A model generated the notes under the pieces. The model was not told the origin of the DNA, ran no database searches, and worked only from the letters and a program-made list of their open reading frames with translations. Position numbers and translations under genes: made by a program. Source: Sternotherus odoratus (lineage: Eukaryota; Chordata; Testudines; Kinosternidae). Taken from it: a DNA stretch of 64,000 bases. Of the stretch, positions 24,246-33,762 are shown piece after piece. The stretch spans positions 43,862,133-43,926,132 of the forward strand of contig JAVMKO010000005.1 of the NCBI GenBank assembly GCA_032164245.1, in the 5' to 3' direction. How positions within the stretch are numbered: the first letter of the stretch is position 1; the number at the start of each line of letters is the position of its first letter.

Positions 24246-24540
24246 CAGATCTATATTATCTATATATATAAAAGTCAAATGGTGTATGCGTGCGTGCGTG
24301 TATGTATGCGTGTATGTATGTGTGTATGCGTGTATGTATGAACGCTTACTCCTTCCACACCGTTTGAGCTAGAGACTTGAAATTTGGTACAGTTAGAGGT
24401 CTTGGGGTCCTAATCAGGGTAAGAGTCGAAAATTTTTCAAATCTCACCTCTGACGCCCCCCAGGGGTGAAATTATTTAAAGGGCAATCACATCAGCTGGG
24501 AAGCTGCTGTTCTCTGTGACATAGTTATGATGTCATAATA
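24246..24540 (+). mobile_element. Candidate Helitron 5' end
   Basis: Starts 'tatctatatatataaaagtc', resembling the TC-TATATATAAAA start of many Helitrons, then a (tgtatgcg)n microsatellite at about 24284-24340 and the block 'cttccacaccgtttgagcta'...'gagacttgaaatttggtaca', a phrase I associate with Helitron-derived DNA. No CTRR end with hairpin or Rep/helicase ORF could be placed, so this is provisional. Confidence 0.35.
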
Positions 24541-24782
24541 CCCCCTCCAACAGACACCGCACTCGCTCAGCTCTCTGCTCCCTCCCCCCTCCAATGGACC
24601 CCGGAATCCCTCAGCTCTCTGCTCCCTCCCCCCTCCAACGGACCCCAGAATCCCTCAGCTCTCTGCCCCCTCCCCACCTCCGACGGACCCCGGAATCCCT
24701 CAGCTCTCTGCCCCCTCCCCACCTCCAACGGACCCCGGAATCCCTCAGCTCTCTGCCCCCTCCCTACCTCCGACAGACCCGA
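24540..24782. repeat. 44-45-bp minisatellite, five units
   Basis: 'cagctctctg' occurs at 24568, 24612, 24656, 24701 and 24746, i.e. spacing 44, 44, 45, 45. Units contain 'ccaacggaccccggaatccc'. A G/T-rich stretch with repeated 'gttgggtttggt' follows to about 24950. The repeat creates in-frame repeats on both strands (24594-24839 plus, 24567-24962 minus) that should not be called genes. Confidence 0.9.
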
Positions 24783-24954
24783 GTTGGGTTTGGTCGGAGG
24801 GTAAGTGAGGTAGGGGTGTCGGGTTTGGTTGGGGGGTGAGGTGGGGGTGTTGGGTTTGGTCTGGGGGGTGGGAAGGTGTCTGGGTGGGTGAGGGGTGAGG
24901 TGTGGGGGTTGGGGTTGGTCGGGGTGTTGGGTTTGGTGGGGGGGGTGTGTCACT

Positions 24955-25681
24955 AAACTCAACCTAACACATGCAGTGACCAGAACCTTTTGGGTCGAAA
25001 CAGCAGATAATCCAAACAGATGGGAGACAACTAGTCAGCAGCATCCTATCGGCACTGTGTTGAAGTTGGTGTGTGAAAGTAAAGGACAGCAACAAACAGG
25101 AAACATACTCAGAGTTTCGCCCTTCCCAATTCAGATGGCATGGAAGGTTAAGAACGATAGCCTTGATCTAAAGTTCGAGGACACACCCACACGAATAGAA
25201 AAAGAACTGATTTTAAGTAAAGAGACACAGGGGGGTTATGCATGTTGTTGGAAAGTTGATGTTATTGTAAATTGTAAACCCATGGATATTTTGGCTCTCC
25301 CTCCTCCAGGTTTAAACAACGATGTTCCCGGTACTACACCAATGCACCCTGAACAGAATAGAAATAAGGAAAGGAAACAAGCAACTCCACAAATGGAGCG
25401 TGCTCTAGTGGCACCAAAGCAGATTATGGAGGATTACATCATAGGAATAGTGGGGGAAGATCTCACACTAGCATGCATAATACAACCACACCTGCTCCAA
25501 ACCAGCATGGTCTACCTGGACTGGTTTCGAGCAATAAACCCTGTAATCAGTTATATTGACGGTCAAGTAAAAACATATGGGGGTTGGTTAAATAGAGTGG
25601 AATTTACAGATGTGCAAAATAAGTGGAGTGCATCAATTTGTGTCCATAAGATTCAGTTAAGAGATGCAGGAACATATACAG
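24955..25681 (+). pseudogene. Env-region ORF with two Ig-like domains (5' part)
   Basis: An open frame of about 240 codons before the hAT insertion. Pattern 1: Cys at 25072, Trp at 25141, GGYACC at 25231. Pattern 2: GEDLTLAC with Cys at 25474, Trp at 25522 (16 codons later), and DAGTY from 25663; the spacing matches a V-type Ig domain. A Ser/Pro/Asn/Lys-rich linker of about 45 codons separates them. The start is unknown: upstream frame runs into low-complexity DNA, so the true N-terminus and any signal peptide are missing. After DAGTY the expected cysteine two residues on is not seen, as the frame enters the TSD. Likely a surface glycoprotein of the provirus; the assignment to env is from position, not sequence identity. 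Confidence 0.6.
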
Positions 25682-26514
25682 CAGGGGTCTCAAACACGCG
25701 GCCCGCGGGCCACATGTGGCCCGCCAAGCCCTTCCCTGTGGCCCGCGAAGTCCCCCCGTCCCCCCCCCAGCTCCCCCCGCCCACCTCGTGCATTGCAAAT
25801 GCAGCGCGCTTTCTGAAGCGGCTGCCAGCACTGTCCCTTCCGAGGGGAAGGAAGGGGGAGGAGACAGAGGGCTCCTATTTGCCTCCCTCCAAGCATTGCA
25901 CCCCCACAGCTCCCATTGGCTGGGAACAGGGAACTGCGGCCAATGGGAGCTTCGTGGGAGTTGTCTGGAGGAAGCAAGAGCAGCACATGCAGGGGAACCC
26001 TCCAGGTGACTCCCTCTCTCCCCCAGGCTGCAGAGATTGGTTGCAGCAGCTTCCTGGAGTGGAGCTGTATGGGGCCGGAGCCGCTCTAGGTAAGTGGCAC
26101 CAGGCTGGAGCTCGTACCCAGAACCCCACCTGCACCCCAACTCCCTGCCCTGACCCACCTGCTGCACCCATCCCCCTGCCGCATCCCTCACCTCTCTTAC
26201 ACCCCACACACCAAATCTCTGCCCTGAGCCCCCTTCCACACCCTGCACACCTGCACCTCAACTCCCTGCCCTGAGCCCCTGCTGCATCCTGCATCCTTTC
26301 TGCACCCCCTGGGAGGGGGCAGCGTTGGGGTGGGGACTTCGGGGAAGGGGTTGGAATGGGGCAGGGAAGGCATGGGAAGAGGCGAGGCAGGGGCAGGGCC
26401 TCATGGAAGGGGTGGAGTAGGGGCGGGGCCAGGGTCAGTATCAGTGATGCGGCCCTCGGGTTAATGCAGTAGTCCTCATGTGGCCCTCGTGGTCATTTGA
26501 GTTTGAGACCCCTG
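25682..26514. mobile_element. hAT non-autonomous element inside the env-region ORF
   Basis: The 833-bp element has ends CAGGGGTCTCAAAC and the exact complement GTTTGAGACCCCTG. The perfect 8-bp TSD is atatacag (25674-25681 and 26515-26522). Interior GC-rich with 'gcccgcgggccacatgtggc' near the left end and 'gaggccctcgggtt'-like words near the right. It has no transposase. The host ORF happens to stay open through it to 26271, so automated annotation would report a chimeric 459-codon protein. Confidence 0.97.
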
Positions 26515-26522
26515 ATATACAG

Positions 26523-26662
26523 GAACTTGGACTATTTCTCCAAGTACCAGTAAATGTGTTTACCATGTGCAGGTTTGTCACAATGCCTGTCCTACCACAT
26601 TCCCAACACCATCTCCTTCCTTCCCTCCATACACTGCTACTGAGGTGTTAGCAGTTTACTAA
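26523..26662 (+). pseudogene. Env-region ORF, short 3' part after the hAT
   Basis: Following the phase set by the TSD, the frame interrupted at 25681 stays open for about 46 codons here and ends at TAA 26660-26662. It is rich in Pro, Thr and Ser codons, so it may be a stalk. The stop overlaps the next ORF's ATG (26662-26664) as TAATG. Confidence 0.5.
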
Positions 26663-27630
26663 TGGACCAACATGCAATCACTATTGACAATATGCATGTA
26701 ATTGCACAAGGGTTTCAACACTTAAATGCCACTATTTTGTCTCTCATTAACAGCATACAAAATAATGACGTTTCATTGGCAGTAGCCTGCACAGCCTATG
26801 GAAGCAGAGTAATAGAGATGGTACAGCAAAGTTTATTGCAACTGCAGCTCCAAAATTGGCCATGTATCTTAAATCGTGCCACCATCATGAGCCAATTACA
26901 ACAACAAGGCATAGACCATATAATGCCTATCTTTCTACAATTTGCAAAATTTGACAGCATCCCAAAAAGAAATCAAGGGGAACGCAAATGCATACATCTC
27001 ATGATGGCAGTGCCCAGATGGTTACAGGAGCCAGTTAAAGTATACTATGCTAATAGTGTGGGGACTCTGGTAAATAACACTTATGTGCAACATTACCCCA
27101 CTGTGCGTCTAGTGACGGAGACTGGCTCAGAGATTAATCAAGCGTGTTGTACGAAATTTAATGGATGGTGGCTGTGTGAGTGCTATGCCAAAATTGATAT
27201 TAATACTACTAGAAAAGGCTGGGCACGGTTGGTGCAAAAAGAATTGGTGAAGGAAGTAGTACGTGTTCAGGATATGGCCTGTGCCATAGGGTATTCTAAT
27301 TTCTCTATTGATAGTGATATCTGCCCCGCAAGTGAGGCAGGATTTTGTGTACCAGTCACTGGCACCATCCAAATAGGAGCCCATGCCTTTTGGCCAACAA
27401 AGAAGGGTAAGGCTGTCACTGAAATGGTCATCGTTCATGAACATCTGCAAAATTTACTAGTTGATCTGTTTCCACCTGTAAAGTTTCTACAGTTAGATAT
27501 ACACGACTTAGTGACCCGGACAAAGGAGTCCCTAATACCAATAGCCCACTTAATACAACAGCAAATGCATGAAGCATTGAAGTTCAACATGCAGTGGAAA
27601 CACCCTGGTGGGCCATCCCTGAGGATATAA
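26662..27630 (+). CDS. Env-region ORF B, transmembrane-subunit-like
   Basis: An uninterrupted 322-codon frame from ATG 26662. I do not recognise it by family. Visible features: an N-terminal Gln/Leu-rich, heptad-like stretch (residues about 15-75), several N-x-S/T sites (about residues 23, 145, 179), a cysteine-rich centre (CC ... GWWLCECY, residues about 162-177) and a further CP...CV pair near 225-233. Together with its place before a membrane-anchor segment, polypurine tract and LTR, this suggests the membrane-fusion subunit of a retroviral envelope. It lacks its own membrane span because the frame ends just before the one encoded at 27594-27827. Being open over 1 kb is notable for an endogenous copy. 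Alternative: an accessory viral ORF. Confidence 0.55.
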   Translation: MDQHAITIDNMHVIAQGFQHLNATILSLINSIQNNDVSLAVACTAYGSRVIEMVQQSLLQLQLQNWPCILNRATIMSQLQQQGIDHIMPIFLQFAKFDSIPKRNQGERKCIHLMMAVPRWLQEPVKVYYANSVGTLVNNTYVQHYPTVRLVTETGSEINQACCTKFNGWWLCECYAKIDINTTRKGWARLVQKELVKEVVRVQDMACAIGYSNFSIDSDICPASEAGFCVPVTGTIQIGAHAFWPTKKGKAVTEMVIVHEHLQNLLVDLFPPVKFLQLDIHDLVTRTKESLIPIAHLIQQQMHEALKFNMQWKHPGGPSLRI

Positions 27631-27827
27631 TCCTACATCCAGTAGTTCGCACCCTAAGTATAGTCCTCATGGGAATTCAGGCCCTAACTGTAGTAGCTTT
27701 GATGGGAATGTGTTGCTATATGATCCATCAAACAAAACGCGCCAAGTTACAAGGTCGAGTAGACAGGGTAATGGAAATGGCAATCAACACTATGGTTGTA
27801 CACCCAAATAATCATGTCCCAGAGTAA
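27594..27827 (+). CDS. Membrane-anchor segment in shifted frame
   Basis: A 77-codon frame overlapping the end of ORF B by 37 nt. Residues about 17-44 form one hydrophobic span (TLSIVLMGIQALTVVALMG), then a basic stretch (HQTKRAKLQGR) and a cytoplasmic-like tail. This is what is missing from ORF B, so a small insertion or deletion at about 27595-27630 most likely split one gene. A genuinely separate overlapping ORF is the less likely alternative. Confidence 0.6.
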   Translation: METPWWAIPEDIILHPVVRTLSIVLMGIQALTVVALMGMCCYMIHQTKRAKLQGRVDRVMEMAINTMVVHPNNHVPE

Positions 27828-28321
27828 GTAAAGGCACAGATATATTTCCATTTATAACATATATTCACAGGTATATATTTACCTATATAATCATTTCACA
27901 AAGTAAGAAGTTAAAGTACCAATTTTAAGAATATAATTGTTTTATCCATATGAACATATACCCATATACTCTCATTTATCAATAGATAAGTCATATATTT
28001 GGTTATAGATTTTTATATCCTGGGCATAGTTTGTATGTCCCCACAAAGCCCTTGATAATATATCAGATAGACTACTGAACCCCACATACCTATGATCCCG
28101 GGCCTAACATTCCCAGGCCCACCATATGGGATTCGAAAAATAATTGGATAATGAAAGCTGTCTGTCTGTCGTACGAGGGAATGTGCAGACTAATCAGACA
28201 GCAGGGGCATGAGTGTATGGATGGTAAAATAAGGTAACCACCTCACAGTGTTTAGCCCACTGGGTTATCTTTCGTCCATGCATTATGCTTTTCCGGGACG
28301 ATGGGTAAACTTCCTCCCCTT
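27828..28321 (+). other. ERV 3' untranslated region
   Basis: AT-rich sequence between the env stop and the polypurine tract, without ORFs over 60 codons on the plus strand. Confidence 0.5.
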
Positions 28322-28343
28322 AAAAAGACAAAAAGTGGGGGAA
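28322..28343 (+). promoter_or_regulatory. Retroviral polypurine tract
   Basis: A purine run 'agacaaaaagtgggggaa' lies immediately 5' of the LTR's TG. This is the plus-strand primer site of retroviruses. Confidence 0.85.
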
Positions 28344-28654
28344 TGTAGTAAGTAAAGGTAATGTAAGTAAAGGCTAAAGGCCTAATGGAGGCCCAGTATG
28401 AGGCCTGAACTAAAGTAATGGTCAAGCCTCTGCTAATATAAAGCAAAGTCCAGCTGTGAGCTAAAGGCAGGCCCAGCCCACAGAAGTTGGCAAGGAAAGG
28501 GCTGAGATTGCAGAAATACATATTCAGTTAGCATGGTTACAGTACATACCAGAACATTCCTCAGATAACGAGGAACAGGCCGACCCATCCCAATGACAGG
28601 GTAAAATGATGGATAGAGTTGTTTTGATCAAACCAACAGGTACAAGGTGCGAGG

Positions 28655-28745
28655 CGGTACCTAACTACGTAAAGGGGCTGCACCTTACTACGTAAGAGGG
28701 TTGTACCTTGCTACGTGGAGGGGTTGCACCTCAATACGTCAGGAG
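28655..28745 (+). promoter_or_regulatory. Four 23-bp U3 enhancer-like repeats (TACGT)
   Basis: TACGT occurs at 28666, 28689, 28712 and 28735, exactly 23 bp apart. Units share 'ttgcacct..ctacgt.a.gggg' style sequence. Variants TACGTAA and TACGTCA resemble CREB/ATF-type sites. The last is 32 bp before the TATA box. Confidence 0.85.
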
Positions 28746-28770
28746 TGAGGTGTAACTTGTTCTGTATCTC

Positions 28771-28777
28771 TATATAA
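28771..28777 (+). promoter_or_regulatory. LTR TATA box
   Basis: tatataa within 'tctctatataagcatgtg'. The polyadenylation signal follows about 150 bp downstream, a normal U3-R layout. Confidence 0.75.
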
Positions 28778-28925
28778 GCATGTGTCACTGGAATGTCTTG
28801 GTCCAGCTCGAATGGGGGAACGGCTCACCTGCCGTTGAGCTGAGTCCATTGCCGAGCGGCGCCCTCTAGCTGTATGTCCGGTGGACTCAGGAATCCGCTG
28901 GGAACAGAAAGGGTGTCAGGGTCGC

Positions 28926-28931
28926 AATAAA
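28926..28931 (+). terminator. LTR polyadenylation signal
   Basis: aataaa in 'gtcgcaataaaccctggc', followed by a GT-rich stretch ('ctgtggttattgggggttct') suited to cleavage/polyadenylation. Confidence 0.75.
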
Positions 28932-29133
28932 CCCTGGCCGAGGTGCCTTTGTACCTTACTAAGACTCTGTGGTTATTGGGGGTTCTCGTCGGGTCTGCTG
29001 CGTCAGCTATCTGTACAGAGCTGGGGCAGCACACAGAGGGAACACACGCACGCAGCCGAGTGATATCAACAGGAGAAAGCAGAAGCACCACACCGGTAGC
29101 CTCTGGACAGCAACACCACACTACAACACTACA

Positions 29134-30270
29134 ACAATAGGGTTGGATCCTCAACAGGTGTACATCAGCATTGCTCATTCAAAGTCCCCAAAACCACCTC
29201 TGCTGAAATCAGTGGTGTTTCACTCATTTACGTCGACTGATCCACAGCCCATAGTCTCAATCTTCAGCAGAAAACATAACTGGCAACACATCTCAGGAGG
29301 CAGGTTACATGGAGCTGCAGAGTCAGGAGAACAGGGTCAGCTCAGTAAGCCATAGACATAGCTTAGTAATGCATTTGCTCTGGTAAAGACAGGTGACAGA
29401 TCTCATAGCTAAGTAAATAAAAATTAATTTTCAAGTAAGATGTATCAAATGTTTTCCCACTACTTAGATATATTATATGTACTTCCTGCCCTTCCTCCTC
29501 CTCCTCTGTAATCAGATTTATGCTATGGTTTGTAAGCCAATGCTTATGTGTTTATATATATTTGTTAATAACTGCTCCATTATTTTACTGTAGACTTGAC
29601 ATAGATTGCCAGTCAAGAATTTCCAGATACTCTTCTTCTTTGAAGGCACAAATCCCTCATTTGCTTATTCTGGTATCACTTACTTCATGTTCTTTCTTCC
29701 CTCTTGGCGTTGCTCCGCCACCCCCCACCCCCTTCAGAGTCAGGTGAGAATTACCTCATTGCAGTCCCAAACTGACCAAGGGAAGGGGGGTGACTCACTC
29801 AAGAGTCCAACAGATTCTTTGTTGCTGCCTAAGCCAGTCCTTTGTTCCTGTGAGGCTGGGCTGGGTTTGCCCCATACATGCCTTGATGAAATGTCAACTT
29901 CCCCTCTGCTCCTGGAGAGTTTTACCTAGGCTTGTTTTAAGCCACGAGGACACATTTTCAGCCTCATAACTATATACATGAAATTACAACCTATAACATC
30001 ATTATAAAAACAATGCTCAGTGCATTGTGAGCCTTCTGAAGACACCCGACTTGACAAACTTTTCATTGGATACCACACATTCATATTATAAAGATGAACA
30101 TGGGGGTGCAGGGTGTTCCCCCGAGGTATAGAGCACCACAGGTACCTCCTGCAGGAGCTGACAGTCCACCCACTATGCAGCAGGGAGACAGATGGCCTTC
30201 ATAGGAGAGCTTGGGTCTCTAGGTAAGCACATAAGGAAATAAATGCTTGAGAGTCAAAGTTTTTGCGACT
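29134..30270. other. No gene or clear repeat recognised
   Basis: Mixed non-coding DNA. The 107-codon ORF at 29606-29929 lacks motifs. Confidence 0.45.
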
Positions 30271-30297
30271 AAAAGGGCCCATTATGACCATCTAGTC

Positions 30298-30910
30298 CAG
30301 GGGTCTCTAAACTATGGGTCGAGACCAGATCCAGCTCGAGGGCCGGATCCGGCCCGCGGCTTCAATTTGTCCCCCAAACCAACAGGGGAGAAGCGAGCAG
30401 GCAAAGGCTACTGCAGCTGAGCAGACACGCTGAGCAGGCAGGGGCAGGGACTGCTGGCAGCAACTCGCATGTGGGAGCAGCTCAGTTAAGCTGTGCGGAG
30501 GGATGAGTGCCTCTGGGAGCCAGTGTCCCCCAAAAAGGGGAGCCAACTTAGGGGAGAGTTGCTGCTGCAGCCGAGCAGGCACGGACCCCTGCCTTAGAAT
30601 AAAAATACAAGCCAGATGCTTAATTACATCTCCAATAAATGGAGTAAAGAAGATGGAAATAAAATTAAAAAATAATGTGAAATGATTTTTAATGTATTGA
30701 CAAATATTTTGTGTGATTTCACAGTACCTGCATTGATTATACAGCTACGTTTATACCTGAGTTAGAATTTAATGCAACACTGACACAGTAGAGTAGTGTT
30801 GGGTTTTTTTTACAATTTGCATATACTTAATTTTTTTTACAGTTGCTTTGGTCTGTGAAGCCTCTTCAAAACTCTAATATGGCCCTTGTCTCAAAGTTTG
30901 GAGACCCCTG
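30298..30910. mobile_element. hAT non-autonomous element
   Basis: The 613-bp element has inverted ends CAGGGGTCTCTAAACT and CAGGGGTCTCCAAACT (15 of 16) and an 8-bp TSD atctagtc / atctagtt (7 of 8). Shares 'gggccggatccggcccgcgg' with the element at 44326-44686. It sits inside a LINE-tail fragment ('gcccattatgaccatctag'). Confidence 0.93.
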
Positions 30911-31009
30911 ATCTAGTTTGATTTGTACAGCATAGACCCTCATGCAGGGATTCCTGCACTAAGACCATATTGCCCACTTAAACTATAGAATATCTTTAAT
31001 CCACATGAT

Positions 31010-31180
31010 TTTATAGATTTTTAAGGTCAGAAGGGACCACTACGATCATCTAGTTGGAGCTCCTGCACAATGTCACCTGCAGAAATATGTCCCAGATCCC
31101 TAAATGGCCCCCTCAAGGACTGAATTTACAAACCTGGGGTTAGCAAACAATGCTCAAACCACTGAGCTATCCCTCCCTCC
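31010..31180 (-). repeat. tRNA-derived SINE with alternative CR1-type tail
   Basis: The minus-strand head (complement of 'aaaccactgagctatccctc' at 31157-31176) is the same as in the other SINEs. The tail here is 'ttaaggtcagaagggaccac' and 'gatcatctagt', which matches a different CR1 subfamily end (compare 62178-62410) from the 'atatcagggttgg' type. Confidence 0.75.
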
Positions 31181-31978
31181 CATGTCCTCCCTTTCCAATG
31201 CATTTGGGCCAAATCTCGGCAGGAGGGGAAGCCAGTGGGAGTTTTTCAGAGGGACAGGCCAATGGGAATTTGTGAATAGGCTAGGAATAGTTGCTTGTCT
31301 ACAAAGGGACACATGATGTCCCTGCCCCCATAGGCATGAAATGCCCTAATCCCAGAGGATGAATTCTGCTTCAGAAGAGGCAGCCCATGGGGTGTCTTTC
31401 TCTGGGGCAGGGTGAAGGTGGGATGGGAAAGATCCACAGGCCTATAAACCTCCCATGTGGGGTGTTCAGGGCTCAGAAGCTGCTACTCAGTGCAGCAGCA
31501 GAGCAGTTGATTTGCACCAAGCCACAAAGCTGAGATGGTGATGAATAATCTCCTCCCTGGCCATTCTTATTAGATCCTTTGTGTAAAACCCATCTCCACT
31601 CTGCCTTGGCATGGTGTGGGGCCTAGAAGGCAATGTATCTGTAGTTCCCTTTCACAGAATTGCCATTTACAGGCCAATGTAAACTGCCAGGAGCAGGTGT
31701 AAATCTAAGGGGATTTTGCTATGTCCAAAGGTACAGATGTCAAAGCAGCCAAAAGCAGAGGAAATACAAAAGTTTCTGTTGGGGGAGCTAAATCTCCTCA
31801 GCATGTAGAGAACTCTGAAGAGATTGAATGCTTCCTCCCTGTGATTCTGCTGTCAACCACCTTCAGCTTTGAGTTACGTTAAACTGCACAAATAGAAAGG
31901 CCAATCCATTTCAGACAAAAATTAGTTGGATGAATGAGCTGCTCTCTCCCTAGCTTTGCCTGGAAACCAATTACTATG
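31181..31978. other. No gene or clear repeat recognised
   Basis: Ordinary non-coding sequence. Confidence 0.45.
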
Positions 31979-32647
31979 TTGTAGGGCAGGGATGGACAAA
32001 TATTTTGGCCAAAGGGTCTGTCATAAATATAAAGGGTAGGGTAACAACATTTATGTATGCAGTAACATAAAATCCTCCTGGTCAGAGGTACAGAATCACT
32101 GTTAAAAAAGCTCGAAGGGTTAAAAAGCTCAAATAACCGGGTTGGCACCTAACTAAAAGAATCAACAAAAAAGAAAATACTTTCAAATCTGTGGGGGGAG
32201 GTTTTGTTTGTGTCTCTCTTTGTGTTCTCTCAAAGACAAAAAAGGAAACAGGACAGAAAAAAGCATCTCCTAAAACCCTACCTAAAATGAGCATTTAGAA
32301 TGACAAAAATTGTAAGTAAAGTAAGAAAAGGCATTAGATTATTTTTTATTTTTAGTTGTGAATTTTCCCTATATTAAAGAGAGCTTTATTCCTGTTTTTT
32401 GTACTTTAAAGATAAGCCTAGAAAGAAATCCTCTGTGTTTTAAATCTTTTTATTACCCTGTAACTTTACCTTCCATCCTGATTTTACAAAGGCGATTCTT
32501 TTACTTTTTTTTAATAAATAAAATTATTTTTTTTAAGAACATGATTAATTTTCAGTGTCCTAAAAACTCAGGGGTTTGGCTTGTGCTCACCTGTATCAAT
32601 TGGTGAGGATATTATTCTCAAGGCTCCGCCCACACATAGGAAAGGGG

Positions 32648-33762
32648 TGTGACGGTGTACCCCATAAGGCTTTATGGGGGGGTGTGCCTGTAAATATATG
32701 TGTGATGTTACTGGAATATGGTTTTGCTGAAAAGTTATATCTCTGTGAAGGTAATGATCCACTGGATCGGTTCATCCTATTTGTATATATGTGTCTGAGT
32801 CAATATTCATAACTCTGAATACAACAATGTGCTTGGTTGGTTGTATGTGGACTTTGGAAAACAGCTGAACAGCTCTCTGAGGGAAAAACTATTCTCAGTT
32901 AAGCCCAATTGAAAACCAATCAAGCAAACAATGAACTTTGTAGAAGCCCGTCCACACCCGAGCCTCCTCAGGAACCCAGCTTGACTGGTGGTGAGTGGAG
33001 TCTGGTTCAAACCTGCTACTTTGTCCATGTGCTCTGAGAGCCCATGTGGACTCTGGATAAGAAGGTGGGAGGGGCTCTCCACCCAGAGGAGGAAGCCTAT
33101 AAAAACCTGGGAGAGACCTCTCCATTTTGTTCTCAGCTGGCTCAAGCAACAGCCCTGCATCTCCCAAGGATTCCTGGAAGAAACTGGAACAGAGGACTGT
33201 GACTGCAGGGGGGGTGCAAGTGAGTGCTGGACCCAGGCTAACAGGGAGTTTAGCCTGAAAGAAGGAATTCAGAGGGTGAGGTTTTTTACTGTAATAGTGT
33301 TAGATTTGCGTGTTTTGTTTATTTTGTTTGTTCACTTTATTCTGTCTGTTACTACTTGGAACCACTTAAATCCTATTTCCTATCTTTATTAAAATCACTT
33401 TTTACTTATTAATTAACCTGGAGTACGTGTTGGTACCTGGGGGGGGGCAAACAGCTGTGCATATCTCTCTATCATTGTTATAGAGGGCGAACAATCTATG
33501 AGTTTGCCCTGTATAAGCTTTATACAGGGCAAAACAAATTTTATTCAGGGTTTGACCCCATTGGGAGTGGAGCATCTGAGTGCCAGAGGTAAGGATACCT
33601 CCTGCCTGTTTCCAGGAAGGTCCACAGCTGTTAGGGGATGTGGCTCAGACCTGGCAGGGTACTGAGGTCCTAAGCTGTTTGGGCAAGAAAACTGAGGCAG
33701 GAATAGCCTTGGCACATCAGGTGGCAGCTCCTAAGGGGTTTCTGTGATCTCAACCCGTCACA
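32648..33762 (+). mobile_element. Solo LTR, family 2
   Basis: The 1115-bp LTR has ends TGTGACGG and CCGTCACA and a perfect 5-bp TSD agggg (32643-32647 and 33763-33767). TATA box at 33098, followed 30 bp on by 'ctccattttgttctcag', a block shared with family 1. The window's last 1.3 kb is an inverted copy. Confidence 0.95.
33098..33104 (+). promoter_or_regulatory. TATA box of family 2 LTR
   Basis: tataaaa in 'gcctataaaaacctgggaga'. The same context occurs at the family 1 TATA boxes, indicating a shared core promoter. Confidence 0.7.

Larger units (their letters stand above)
24955..29133 (+). mobile_element. Endogenous retrovirus, 3' half (env region and LTR)
   Basis: In order: an envelope-region ORF with Ig-like patterns, a hAT insertion, a second env-region ORF, a membrane-anchor segment in another frame, a polypurine tract and an LTR. 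No gag, pol or 5' LTR is seen upstream; the sequence switches to G-rich minisatellite DNA at about 24950. Retroviral class is not assigned: the usual gammaretroviral CX6CC motif is not evident. The left boundary is approximate. Confidence 0.7.
28344..29133 (+). mobile_element. 3' LTR of the endogenous retrovirus
   Basis: Starts TGTAGTAAG directly after the polypurine tract and ends in ACTACA (29128-29133; an equally possible ACTACA ends at 29125), giving TGTAGT...ACTACA inverted ends. It contains four TACGT repeats, a TATA box (28771) and a polyadenylation signal (28926). The ORF on its minus strand (28825-29178) is not a gene. Confidence 0.75.

Noticed and set aside
24567..24962. Repeat-containing minus-strand ORF (131 codons)
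   Set aside because: Created by the 44-45-bp minisatellite and the G/T-rich tract; no start context or family.
24895..26271. 459-codon single protein
   Set aside because: It is a chimera: minisatellite-derived N-terminus, viral sequence to 25681, then transposon sequence.
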